Below, in pieces: positions 1-10,022 of a DNA stretch of 23,635 nucleotides; positions within the stretch are counted from its first letter, which is position 1, and each line of letters begins with the position of its first letter. The position numbers and the translations under genes are program-made. Location of the stretch: NCBI GenBank assembly GCA_002900995.3, contig CM035314.1, positions 3,078,454-3,102,088 of the forward strand, written 5' to 3'. The notes beneath the pieces were generated by a model. That model saw only the letters and a program-made list of their open reading frames with translations. It did not search any database and had not been told where the DNA came from. Source of the stretch: Ganoderma boninense. Lineage: Eukaryota; Basidiomycota; Agaricomycetes; Polyporales; Polyporaceae.

Positions 1-198
1 TCTGGTACGCCACCAGCCACCCCGCCTGCAGGCTCGTCGCGTGCCACAGGCCACACCCCATCCCGCGGCGCGAGCAACAGTGCTATTGCCGACGATGTGT
101 CCCGGCCGGGGACACCCCCAGCAGAGGAACCACCCCACCACCCGCTTGGCCGCAGTCTTACGCGGACGAGGACGCTCAGCCGGATACCCGTGCAGTGA
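1..198 (+). CDS. C-terminal end of an unknown Ser/Pro-rich protein (5' truncated by window edge)
   Basis: Frame 1 is open from the first base to a TGA at 196-198. It encodes about 65 residues rich in Ser, Pro, Thr and Arg, with phosphosite-like stretches such as SRPGTPP and SLTRTRTLSRIP. This composition is typical of the disordered tail of a fungal regulatory protein, but no domain is present, so function cannot be assigned. The sequence after the stop is pyrimidine-rich and looks like a 3' UTR. A second frame is also open here, so the choice of frame rests on composition only. The rest of the gene lies to the left of the window. Confidence 0.5.
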   Translation, partial: SGTPPATPPAGSSRATGHTPSRGASNSAIADDVSRPGTPPAEEPPHHPLGRSLTRTRTLSRIPVQ

Positions 199-1642
199 GC
201 ACAGCGAGTCCTTCCGCGCCAGGTCCAAGTTGTCTCGTTCCCCAACGAACTCCACATGTATCTCTAGCACCCGCGCTGCGTTATCTGTTCCCCACCCCTC
301 CTGTTGTCATTCTCACCCCCGCACTGTATTGTTTTCCGTGCACGTCGCGTACGTACATAGACACACCTTGCATGAGTACCCACAGGCTTTTTATTCCCCA
401 TTGTTCCCGGCCGACCTTTCGTTGTGTACATCGCTATTGGGCCATTTGTACTCGCGACACTAAATCTGTAGAGTAGCATAGTCGCTTTTTGGCGCACGTC
501 TATAGTAGGCCACCTGCCGCTTCATTCTAAGTAATGTGAATGCGAACTTGCACCGCACAATCTTACTACTGTGCGGAATCTGAGACCCTTGTCCTAGCCC
601 GCTTAAATATCACAACGCAAGCGGCGAGCAGCACCGGTGCGATGATGCATAAGGACGCGTGGTGGTCTGGGATCCGGACGTCTGAACAATCACCGGCAGC
701 AAGGAACCATCTCGCTGTGCAACGGTCCACCTGGACGAAGCCTTGTGCGGACGAGGACACTTCACAATGGACGCATCCCTGTAGTATCCCTGTACAATCG
801 GCACGGCAAGTCCTGCTGCACCAGGTTCAGACCCGAGTGCATCGTAGCAGTCTGTCTTCTCATGATTCATGGTGCCAAGCGGCCTTAATGCCATGCACCA
901 ATGGCATACTTTTCATCTTTGACAGCGAATGTAGAATGCATCCCATTTATGGATTACTTGCTCCGTTCCAACAGTGCAAATTTGAACAGCGTACACACGT
1001 AACAAACGTGTTCTCCGAGTCTCCGTCGGCTGTAATCTTGAAGTCAAAACCTACAATTGTTTCTTGCGAGCGCCTGACGCGCGCCACTCTCTTCACCGTC
1101 GACCACCGTGTTGGAACGCTGTCCGACTCGGATGGCAGTGGAATGGACGCCAGTCCAGAAGACACGTAGCCTTGAACGCATTCAGAACCCGCGAAGCACC
1201 GCTCGAGAGGCGAAGGACAACAGGAAGGTGCCCACCATGCTCCTTGTTCCCAGGTTGTTGTCCTCCTCGAGGCGAGTTTTGCAATTCGAGCTCGAGGCTG
1301 TACACTCCCGATGCTCGCTCATGGCGCGTAGTTCATTAAAGGTTTATGGCTAGCTTCCTTGCGTGCGAAGGTGATTGCTGAGCTCAAGGACAGACAAACA
1401 CGGATGCACGGCGCGCCGCCAAACAATGGTCCAAGTATGGCGTCCGTTTGGACTTTGTGCCCGACTCCATTGTCCACGATGGGCTGCCAGGTATAAATTG
1501 GAGAGCACACTAGATGCGGGCCAATCCACTCACCCTGAACATACTTCTTCAAGCCGCTGGCGGTTCGTTACTTGTGCGTATCCCGGATTCAATTTTGTTG
1601 CCGCAGTTTAGTATTCTGACTTGAAATAGTCATCTCGACAGG
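199..1642. other. intergenic region without a supported gene
   Basis: About 1.4 kb between the tail of the left-edge gene and the first F-box gene. Open stretches of up to about 209 codons occur on both strands, but none has a recognisable domain, a signal peptide or convincing splice sites. The last 150 bp hold the likely promoter of the F-box gene. Confidence 0.5.
1492..1498 (+). promoter_or_regulatory. TATA-like element upstream of the first F-box gene
   Basis: TATAAAT lies about 145 bp before the ATG at 1643, with a CCAAT sequence shortly downstream of it. Spacing fits a core promoter with a 5' UTR of roughly 100 bp. This is sequence-only evidence. Confidence 0.35.
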
Positions 1643-3127
1643 ATGCTCGGTCTTCCTAATGAACTCATCGCTCTTGTTCTCGAGCACCTTTCTGACGGGC
1701 CCGCGATCATGGGATCATCGTGGCCACTGCAGAGCAGTTGTAATGCTTGGTTCCCGCTCGCTCAGACTTGCCGACGCGTGCACGACGTCGCGGTCTCCAG
1801 CCAGGATCTCTGGCGCCGGCTCGCCATCTTTACGAAGGGTGGAGGGCTCAACACCGCGCTTGGTCGCTCCGGGGATCTCGATATCGACGTCGTCTTTCAC
1901 AAGCCGCACATCATCCCGTCTGCGTTCATGCAGCTGGCCCCGCACGCCGCCCGGGTACGCACGCTCGTCGTCGTCGAGGCGGACCGTCACACGCACTTCG
2001 CGCTGCGCTTCCTGCTCGCGCGCCCGATGCCCGCGCTGACGACGTGCCAGCTGCATGTTGTCAGCACGGCGATCCCCCCATTCAACGCCCTCACCAATAG
2101 CGGAATGCAGTTCGCGGTGCGCCCTCCTTTCGTGCCGAACCTGCGCGCGCTGCAACTTGGGATACTGGGACTCGACTGGAACTCAGAGATACTCCCCGGG
2201 CTCCGCAAGCTGTCGTTGCGGGACTCCTTCCCTCTGGATTACTTGACCTTCGACGGTGTTCTAGATGTCCTGCAGTCGTGCGCCGCTCTTGAGCACCTTG
2301 AGCTCCGGTATGCCCAACCGTTCGCTACCCCCGTGTCTCCCACACAGCACTCAGTGGCGCTCCCGCACCTCCGCACGCTCATCCTCGAGTCGCCCGACTA
2401 TGCGGTAGCCTCCGCGCTGCTCTCCCACCTCCACCTCAGCGAGCACGTCGACGTCGACATCAAGCTTGACATCGACACCGACATCGAAACGGAGGCGGCG
2501 CTCACTGTCCTCGAGATCCTCCCCACACATCCCACCCGACTCCCGCTCCTCGCGTGCGCGACGGCCGCGTCCTTCAGCTTCGTCAATGGTGTGGACTTTG
2601 AGTGCACGGCGCCCGCCCGCGGGCCCGGACGGCTGCACGCATTCCTCGATCCCGCGTCCGAGGAGGACATAGATGAAGGGTGGCTGTACACGCCTTCCGA
2701 GGCCCTCATAGACTTCTGCTCGATGCTCGGGCACGCGCCGCTCCGTGCTCTCAAGCTCCAGCTCGCATGGCCGTACGCGGAGGAGACGTGCGCGGTGAGC
2801 GACCTGTTCGCGCATGTGTTCGAGGTGTTTCCTGCGCTCGAGCAGCTGGAATACTACGGGGGCGCCGCGGAGAGCGCGGCGAGCAACAGGCAGCTTCTCG
2901 ATGTGCTCGCGGGCGGTGCACTGCCGCGGTTGAGCGTGATGCGGCTGTGGGAGTGGAACGAGGAGTTGGTTGGCTTGTTGGTGCAAGCTTTGCAGATCCG
3001 CGCAATGCGGGGGTTGCGGCTCTCGCACCTGGATATCCGGCTTTTGGCCGGGGGCGGGAGCGTGCCCGAGGCGGCGCTGCAGGAGCTCAACGGACTTGTC
3101 GATGGGGATGTCAATCTACTAGGGTGA
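1643..3127 (+). CDS. F-box / leucine-rich-repeat-like protein, single exon, 494 aa
   Basis: The product starts with an F-box-like motif (LPNELIALVLEHL at residues 4-16). CRRVHDVAVSSQDLWRRL follows at about 43-60, the usual helix 2-3 part of basidiomycete F-box-like domains. The remainder has irregular leucine-rich segments (for example LRALQLG, LRKLSLRD, LEHLELRY, LRTLILES) expected to form a substrate-binding solenoid. Proteins of this type join SCF ubiquitin ligases through Skp1, with the repeat region choosing the target; that role is inferred from the family. The acidic stretch DVDIKLDIDTDIETE near residue 275 is unusual. The ATG at 1643 is the natural start because the F-box begins directly after it. 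There are no introns. The gene is more distant from the other three F-box genes here than they are from each other. Confidence 0.85.
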   Translation: MLGLPNELIALVLEHLSDGPAIMGSSWPLQSSCNAWFPLAQTCRRVHDVAVSSQDLWRRLAIFTKGGGLNTALGRSGDLDIDVVFHKPHIIPSAFMQLAPHAARVRTLVVVEADRHTHFALRFLLARPMPALTTCQLHVVSTAIPPFNALTNSGMQFAVRPPFVPNLRALQLGILGLDWNSEILPGLRKLSLRDSFPLDYLTFDGVLDVLQSCAALEHLELRYAQPFATPVSPTQHSVALPHLRTLILESPDYAVASALLSHLHLSEHVDVDIKLDIDTDIETEAALTVLEILPTHPTRLPLLACATAASFSFVNGVDFECTAPARGPGRLHAFLDPASEEDIDEGWLYTPSEALIDFCSMLGHAPLRALKLQLAWPYAEETCAVSDLFAHVFEVFPALEQLEYYGGAAESAASNRQLLDVLAGGALPRLSVMRLWEWNEELVGLLVQALQIRAMRGLRLSHLDIRLLAGGGSVPEAALQELNGLVDGDVNLLG

Positions 3128-3547
3128 TGTTCATGAACCTCGGGAGCGTTGGAACTTATGTTACGCATGAATTTCATTCGTGATCGATATAATGAGCTTC
3201 ATTACTGAAGTTACGGACGTTGACAATTCCTTCGCACGACGCTCGACTCTCACCGGAGTCGCCGGTATGTGTGCGTCTTGGGTGACCAGGTCAGACGGAA
3301 GGAATAGAAGTAGTGTTCTGTAAAAGCGATAGATGTGTATTGCGAGCGAAACGACCATAAGCCTGGATAGCACCGAGGCTGAAGGCACTACGCCGAGACA
3401 AAAAATAGCACTGTACGCCTTGGGAGATCACAGAGTGCACGGAATAGTGTACAGGACGAAAAAGAGACTTCTGTCGTTATTATTGACCAGTGCCCAGCGC
3501 ACTCGCCGAGGGACTTGGAACCTCTTCGTGTCTCGTCCTTCCTTCGA
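3128..3547. other. short convergent intergenic region
   Basis: The first F-box gene and the minus-strand F-box pseudogene end towards each other here. Only AT-richer sequence that could serve as two 3' UTRs is visible, with no gene. Confidence 0.5.
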
Positions 3548-5462
3548 CTAGTTGTCCTCCATGGCGCCAACCGCCTGGCGGAGGGCCGCGACAAACCCAG
3601 ACCGCGCTTCCGACGTCAGGTCCTCTCCGTCAAACAATTGGCACAAGTCCAAGTGCTTCAGGCGGGCCCCTCTGTCGGCACGGTGCTGGAAGCACTTGCG
3701 CATCGCCTCGTACGTCGCCACCATACCCCACCCTCTGGCCGAAACATGCGCGAGCTTCAAGCATGCGACCGCCCCGGAGGAGGACGCCGCATGAAGCCCA
3801 AGGAAGACCTGGGAGGGCTCCACACGGTGCGAGACCACGAGCTCCTCGAGGAGCGAGAACGTCCGGAACACGCTCTCCCAGCCGGCCACGCTCGTGCAGA
3901 TGCTAAGGTCGTCGAGCTCAAGGAAGGTGACCGGAGACCATGTAAAGCACGCCGCAAGGTCTCCCAAGCCCCGCCCCGTCCACGGGTCCTCGTCGACCCC
4001 CCTATCCGAATAAAGCGTAAACACAGCGTGGGAGGACTCTTCCCGCGGAAATCTCATCCCCTCCTCGTCCTCCATCTCCTCCATCTCCACCTCCTCGTCC
4101 TCCTCGTCCTCGAGTTTCCTCCACCCAAGGGGCAGCCTGGTGCCGCTCGAGTGCTGCGTATACGCATGGGCCCATGTGCACCACTGACCGGGCGTGAACA
4201 TTGTGGCAACTCTAGAGGTTGTGGAGAGGATGGGCAGCGTTTCGAAGCGGTTGGGCGGGAGTAGCGTGCTGAGGATCCTCTCGGGGTCGAGCCCGCCCCC
4301 GCCGTTGTGGGCTCGGGGTATGTCGCAGGTGACACGGAGAGACGCGGTCGCCGGGATGTGGAGGTGAGCGAGGAAGCGCGGGATGATGCTGGACCAGCTT
4401 TCGTCCAAACCGAACTCGCGGAGAGATGGGAGGGTGATCGGTTGTCTGTGCGGGATCGTGCTGACCTGTGTCATCCATTCTCCCGCGAGGCTATGGAGCG
4501 TGCCGGTGAGCGTCAGTTCTTCGAGCTGCGCACATCCTGCAAGCGCGTCGAGGAAGCCATCGAAGGAGACACTATGGGAGCAACGATAGAGAGACAATGT
4601 ACGAAGCTGAGCGTAGAGCGGTTTATCTCCGGGAGAGATCAACCACTCCAGGGCAAGGGTTTGGAGACGAGGGAAGTGGCGGGACGTGAGGTAGAGGCCG
4701 AAGTCGACGATCGCTCCCCGCTGCCCCATCGGGCTAAGGGAAACATCAAGGTGCTCGAGGAGGGGCATTCCGCCACCGAGGAGGGGTGGAAGGGCTGCTT
4801 GTACCAGTGGCCCCGGTGACCCAGCGGAGAAAGAGATCTGTTGAAAGCGATGTACTTCGGGGTATAGCACGTTGAGAGCATGCCGGTCCCATACCCTCGC
4901 ACGTACGTCCAGAGGTGCTGCGGCCGAGCGGTAAAGGCAGAGCCTCATCCATTCAACATGCCGTTTCGTGCTGACTATCCGCCAGAACGCCGGTGTCGAC
5001 ACCAACAGATTGCGCCAGTGAGAGCACACAAGCATGAGGCCGTGCCAGACCGTGATAGGTCGCGCGCCCTCACGACGGGGAGCCGGTTCGGGGCTCGAAG
5101 CGCGAGGGTCGGGTTGGAAGCTGGCGAAGATTTGTGCGAGGAGCTCGTCATGAAGTGTGTGGATTGGGAGCGCGGTGTTCCAGAGACGTCTGAGCTCGAA
5201 GCGTTTGACATTGATCGATGGGGTGGAATCCTTCTCCCTGTTCCAGTTCGACGAGCTGTCGAGATATGCGATGGAGTATGATATGCCTTTCCGCTGGTGT
5301 GCGGCCCGACGCCTCTGAGCCCATCATCGACTTGGATGTCGATATCTGCGCTTCCTCCTCATGAAGAGACGTCTGCCAAATCCGTTTGCATATTCCCGTC
5401 AGTAAGCAATAGCAGCACGCAGTGATGCTGAGGACACTCACATCGATCGCTGCACCGCTCAT
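3548..5462 (-). pseudogene. F-box/LRR paralog broken by a 4-bp insertion in front of the F-box
   Basis: The frame is open from 5323 down to the TAG at 3548. It encodes an F-box (LRRLWNTALPIHTL, then LMLVCSHWRNLLVSTPAFW) and a leucine-rich body that aligns along its length with the genes at 10023-11831 and 14057-15907 (for example LLPPNR, FRTFSLLEELVV, AMRKCFQHR). The matching N-terminus lies in another frame. Exon 1 is 5462-5442 (MSGAAID), intron 5441-5373 has GTGAGT, TACTGAC and GCAG, and exon 2 starts at 5372 with HRISRQLVELEQGEGFHPI. The two frames meet near 5213-5219, where the minus strand reads ATCGATCA. Removing four bases (GATC) would rejoin HPI to NVKRFELRRLW, just as the paralogs read EPI-RRRLELRRLW. 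No splice pair explains the shift. An internal start at the ATG at 5035 would give 495 aa lacking most of the F-box. An acidic run of about 18 Glu/Asp/Met residues (near 4113-4053) is unique to this copy. It could be a recent pseudogene, a truncated functional form or an assembly error. Confidence 0.75.
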
Positions 5463-6046
5463 GTCTTGCAACTGCTGAGTACAAGCTGAAGTGAGGTGGA
5501 CGCGGCGCGATCACTGGCTGCTGGGCAGATCGATGTCGTCCCACGGCGAAGCTGGCCATGGTGGGACTTCGAAGACTGGTCCGCCGGCATAATGTCCCGT
5601 AGCCGAATAGCAACGGCTTGGAAACGATGCTTGAAGCCGAGACGCACTTCAGGAGGAACACAGTTCATTCAAAGTGGGAAGATTACCAGAGAAAGTGATT
5701 GAGGCTACGAGTAAGTAGCTAGGAAGAAATCGGAACGAGGCCCAGGATGATACTGCAATATGGATGTGCCCAATCGCGACGGACCGAGCTTGTGCAGCGC
5801 TGGCATTCTTCAAACACAATGAGGAGGAAAAGCGTGAATAATTCAAGCAGAGGTTCACTGCGGAGGAGGAGGAGGAGTTGAAGGAGGTGGAGGAGGAGTT
5901 GAAGGAGGAGGAGGAGGCGCGCTGTGCATGAACTCTGACGCTCGCCCGGCGTACTCCGCCAAGTTGCGGCGGGTGTTGAGCCTTGTCCTCCTCCCTTTCA
6001 GTATCACCTATCCCACTACTGCTCACTAGCATCCAGTTCCCCAGTC
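5463..6046. other. intergenic region with a purine-rich tandem repeat
   Basis: Lies upstream of the F-box pseudogene and of the decayed DUF2470 copy. Apart from the repeat at 5862-5917, I see no gene. The Ser-rich open frame on the minus strand (SSSSFNSSSTSFNSSSS) is simply the translation of the repeat. Confidence 0.5.
5862..5917. repeat. imperfect GGA-rich tandem repeat
   Basis: Two 21-bp units (5868-5888 and 5889-5909), each GGAGGAGGAGTTGAAGGAGG plus one base, sit inside a run of GGA triplets. The purine strand is continuous for over 50 bases apart from a few T residues. It is a simple-sequence expansion with no coding support. Confidence 0.8.
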
Positions 6047-6545
6047 ATCAAAATCTCGGAGCCTTACATGGAGAACCACTGCGACAGGATCATCTCCTAC
6101 ATCCGCCACTGGGGCAACATCGACTCAACCAGCAAGTCGCCTCAGCGAAATCCGTGTCGACTGGCGCTGTGATGTGTTGTGCTTCCAAGTTCCTGTTCGC
6201 TGTTATGTTGAGTGGGAGCGGGCTGTAGCACTTGTATTGGCAGGGCATGAACCTGATGTACCGCGCGATAGGCTTCAGGGCGAACAAGAAGGTGTGTGCG
6301 CGCAGTTCGACTCCAGGCTCGCTTCTAGGCGGGTACATGGAGATGAAGCACCGTCTTGGAATTTAAGCGGGTCGCGAAGGACTGGCTAGAGATGGTGCGT
6401 CCCCGTCTCAGTCTACATGTGCTGCTCGCTGAAGGCACGGGCTGTCGATGGCGTGTTAACAGGTCAAGGTATGGCGGATCGCGTACCTCAAGTTCCACCC
6501 GACATGCTCGGTACGCTCGTTGCGGTCAGTTTTCCGCGCACTCGA
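6047..6545 (+). pseudogene. decayed, intron-containing copy of the DUF2470 gene
   Basis: Three blocks correspond in order to exons 1-3 of the intact gene at 17184-18049. Block 1 (about 6047-6160) reads YMENHCDRIISYIRHWG, matching YMSNHPDTLVSYVRYWG, then changes frame to QQVASAKSVSTG against EQVATAKLVAID. Block 2 (6244-6394) starts GMNLMYRA against GMSLTYQP, and ends in a shifted frame as LEFKRVAKDWLEM against LMEMKAVAEEQLGM. Block 3 (from 6463) reads VKVWRIAYLKFHP against VKAPQVTSFVFHP, then decays. Both introns are still recognisable: one ends at TTGGCAG before GGCATGAA, and 6395-6462 has GTGCGT and AACAG. Their positions equal those of the intact gene. The C-terminal membrane part is missing. 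The frameshifts and the in-frame TAA at about 6364 mean it cannot make the full protein. Confidence 0.8.
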
Positions 6546-8004
6546 CACACGCGCACGAAGAAAGAACCCGTAACTACCATCTGCGCGTTCTCCCCCCCCC
6601 CCACCACCACCACAACCCCGCCCTCATACCAGCTTTCGTGGTCGACACAGCGGTATGGTACCGCCACTTTGATAGTCGCAGTCGGCGCTGCAGTAGTCCC
6701 CGCCCGTACACGGGCCGCGAGCTCGCCACTTGGACCATATTCGGGTGTAGAGGTTCGCACCTTCGGCAATATTATTGTGCAGACTGTTCCTCTCACAAAC
6801 TGCGTCGTCCATGGCATGTCTGGACACGGGGGAGGGGCTGCTACTAGTTAAATTCAGGTATGTCGCCCTATATCGCCTGTATTCTCCGGCGTCGGTCGAC
6901 CGTGGTGGGCTTTGAATGCTGATTGGGCGGAGGCAGGGTTTATAGATTGGACTCGGATGTTTTGTAATCGAACTCGCCTTGGACGCAGAAATTAAGACCG
7001 GTCCACCTTGTTTGCCTTGCAAGATCAGCTGAGCGAGGACGGCCGATCCGAGCGGTCGCGGAAATTGCGTGTTCATCGCGCCTACATTAGGGCATAGTCT
7101 CCTACACAGCATAAGGCTCGCGATTGAGCGTGCTGGCTGCTGCTGTTGCGGGCTGCTGATGTACGTGCGTCCTCCCTTGCGCCGTGCTATCTGTCTCACC
7201 AGCCGTATGGGGCTGTCACTGCCTTATACCAACATGAGGCGCAGTATTCGAGCCTGAGATATAGTTTCCTAGGGATATTTGAGGCTGCAATCACAGGCCG
7301 CTTGGTCAACTCAGCCTGTGCTCCTGCGATCCAATGAGAAGGGGGCACTGTCGGACTCTATCGTCAGATAAGTCCTTGAGCGGCAGGTTGGACTCTTCGA
7401 CATGATGCTGATAGATGACGAGAACGGCACGCAGAATTCCTAGCATTGCTCCTGTCAACTGATTCTACCACTGTGACTGGACAGAGGTAGGGGAGCCAAA
7501 AACATGATGACATATGTATGGTCCACTCCCCCCATCGTGATGCTCAATTCTTTATCCTAGCATCAACTTGTTCCTGACTCGCATCCAGGAGTGCCTAACA
7601 CAGGTTAGTATTCCGCTACGGCACGGGGGGAACGTTGAACAATGAGAGCGCTGGTGACAACAGGGCCAGTCCGACGACCACGCGTGTGCACGTAAGCCTC
7701 CTACGTCCGTCCTATATTCCCTCCTGCATGCTGACCATTTTTCGAACTTTCTCTGTAATCAGTAGCGCTGACGTACGCCACAGAGACGCGAGACCCTCGC
7801 CCCCCGGGCCCCATCACACAAGCCAGGCGTCGACGCCCAGATAACTCAAAGTTCCGTTGAAGTGCGCTAGGGGTTTGATCATGCGTACGAGCATCCTTCA
7901 AACGCTGAACGGCGTCCTTGTTTCTGAAACGCGGAGCACAGGGACCGGTGACAGAACCACCGACTTGATAGGATGCCCCCTCCTCGAGCTGCACCATTCC
8001 TCCG
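6546..8004. other. intergenic region without a supported gene
   Basis: About 1.5 kb containing an 11-base C tract (6592-6602) followed by CCA triplets. Several open stretches exist, including one of 191 codons on the minus strand, but none shows a domain, consistent codon use or plausible exon structure. Some of it may be further decayed sequence from the DUF2470 copy. Confidence 0.5.
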
Positions 8005-8012
8005 TATATATA
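8005..8012 (+). promoter_or_regulatory. TATA-like element before the DUF6533 gene
   Basis: TATATATA ends 30 bp before the proposed ATG at 8043. Such close spacing implies a very short 5' UTR, or that transcription starts just before the start codon. Confidence 0.35.
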
Positions 8013-8042
8013 CATTCGGGTTCGCTATAGGTCACTATCGCA

Positions 8043-9900
8043 ATGCCTATATCGACGTCGTTAACCAAACTCCCGATCTCGTTTGTTGAGGCATGTGAGT
8101 CGTCACATTAGCCTCTAGCCTCTGTTGAATTTCTAATGTTTCGTCGAAGTGGACATCGGCAAACAATCCCGCGCTGGCGCACTGGGACTGCTTATCTACG
8201 ATTACTGTGAGTTTCTCCCTAGAAGTTAGCATACAGAGATAGCTAACTCATGTCTGTCAAGTGATTACCTTCAGTCTCGAGGTGTGTTCATGGTCTTTCT
8301 CGATGCTGTTGCCGAAGCATAAGCTTCAGGTGTGGGGCAGGTTGATGTTGTATGGACGCAAAGCAAGCGATCACCGCTCTGCTGGCTTTATCTTTTTGTG
8401 AGTACGGCTGCCCGTGTGTGCAGAGCCGAAAATTCTTATCCTGTGGAAGAACCGCTTTTTCCCTCTCTTTTGGCTAGTTTTGGACATCAGTGTGTATTGG
8501 CGCACCCTGCCTTGATACTAAGTTGATAGTTGTCACGCTCATCTCTTCTTCCTACTAGTACCATTTTCTTCTACGGGAATCGTGTCTACCAAGGTACGGT
8601 TTGAGATTCCCTCCATAGCTGCGCATCTTCTGTTGCTAAACGGACATAAGTAGACGTGCGTGACAATTGCCCTTGCCGACGACCAGCCTTTGACCACATA
8701 CCACAGATGTATTATTTACTTGGCCATTGACGACTGTGTCATCGTAATTTCAACTCTCGCTGTCCAAGGTGCGCAAAAACACATGTGCAAGTAGCTCCAC
8801 TTACTGAACTTGGTGCTGTAACAGTGATCCTCCAGTTGCGGGTAGGTCATTTCAGCACACTCTCCTTTGAGCTGTAAATGCTGACTTTTGCGGGGAAGGT
8901 TTACGCCCTCTACCAAAAGAGTAGGCGAATACGACTATTTCTGACGTGCTGCTGGTTGGTAGAGGTCGCAGTGATGGCGATCTTCATTGGAATCACGTTC
9001 GCCAACATCAAGGGTACGTACAAGCAGATCGGAACTTATGAGACTGTCTCATGCATTCCTTGACAGCGTTGCCCATCATCTCGACTAGCACAGGATGCTA
9101 TTACAGTGGCATATTCTCGATCTCTGCACTCTTCTGGCTCCCGGCGTTGGTATACGAGCCGGTGTTGTGTCTCATGGTCCTTTGGAAAGTGCATGAGGAG
9201 TACTGGCTGGAACGTTTCTGGCGGCAGAGCACGACTGTCATCGACAAGGACTCAACTTCCGGGAAGCTCGTAAAGGCGTTTGCGCGCGATAGGTACGCCA
9301 TCCTGCATTTCTCTGGGTCAAACAGCGCTTACTATGGCCTCCCAGTCTGATATACTTTCTTGGGTGGGTCGCGACCAGTTCTCAGCCTCGTCAGATGCTA
9401 TGACTATCAGCACACTGACGTGCGAATCCCTGGTCCGGAACCGCAGGGTTTTTATTGAGCTTTTAATCAACACCGTTATATGGTCGCATTACAACCGGTA
9501 CATCAACGTCGTCGTGCCGTGCGTGTTCCTCGTCATTGACGGCGGCTTACACGCCTACGCTGACATGCGCCCTGTGCTTAGGTGGTCCGGCGCGTTGCCT
9601 TCCATCCTCGGCTCGCGCCTCTTTCTGCGCATGCGCGAGGCAATCCTGTTCCCGGAACGATACAGTACCGATTTCTACGCTGCCTCTTCGGGAGTCGAGA
9701 CCACTGTGCGCTTCACTGGGACATCTTGGCCCATGACGCAGACCGCGATGGCCGGTGGATCGCGGGAAGGGCAGAGTAAGGCCCCGATCGCAGTCAGTGG
9801 AGGAAAGGGCAGGCAACCTGCGATGGATATTTACTTGAGTGCGAGCATCTCCAGCCACCTGCTGTCGTCCAGTAACTCTATTATGACTTCGAGTACCTAG
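8043..9900 (+). CDS. DUF6533-family multi-pass membrane protein, about 10-11 exons
   Basis: Exons read as 8043-8094, 8150-8206, 8262-8281, 8341-8397, an unresolved part at 8398-8653 (candidate 8559-8593), 8654 to 8761 or 8768, 8899-9013, 9067-9292, 9346-9363, 9447-9518 and 9582-9900. Splicing gives the family hallmark LLIYDYLITFSLEVDVVW across three junctions. Membrane segments follow: YLAIDDCVIVISTLA, VYALYQKSRR with FLTCCWLVEVAVMAIFIGI, then SALFWLPALVYEPVLCLMVL and ARDSLIYFLGVFIELLINTV. The closing motif is LPSILGSRLFLRMRE. Phases agree at every junction from 8899 onward. The last exon is a Ser-rich cytoplasmic-type tail. DUF6533 proteins are a large basidiomycete family of predicted seven-helix-like membrane proteins with no established function. 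The donor of the exon ending near 8761 is uncertain: GT at 8762 keeps the frame, but the stronger site at 8769 does not. One exon around 8400-8650 does not resolve, so the copy could be damaged. Confidence 0.75.
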
Positions 9901-10022
9901 TATCTCTTGCGCTCGGTGGCATACATGTAGGACCGGGAACATGACGCCAAACATCGCAATCCCGATCCGGTGACCGCATATTACATGACCAGCGCGATCT
10001 CATCATCTGCGTCGTTGTTCTC

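Noticed and set aside
540..1169. 209-codon open frame on the plus strand
   Set aside because: No domain, no signal peptide and mixed composition rich in His, Cys and Thr. Similar open stretches occur by chance in this GC-rich sequence, and no splice sites connect it to anything.
2351..3028. 225-codon open frame antisense to the first F-box gene
   Set aside because: It is the Arg/Glu-rich antisense shadow of a GC-rich coding region. The plus-strand F-box reading explains the sequence fully.
6047..6545. Decayed DUF2470 copy as a retroposed (processed) pseudogene
   Set aside because: Both introns are retained at the original positions, which rules out origin from spliced mRNA.
6592..6620. C tract followed by CCA triplets as a regulatory or structured element
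   Set aside because: Simple-sequence DNA with no further structure or nearby gene start to support a role.
6624..7199. 191-codon minus-strand open frame
   Set aside because: No recognisable motif, and composition is unlike a folded protein. It lies in otherwise gene-free sequence.
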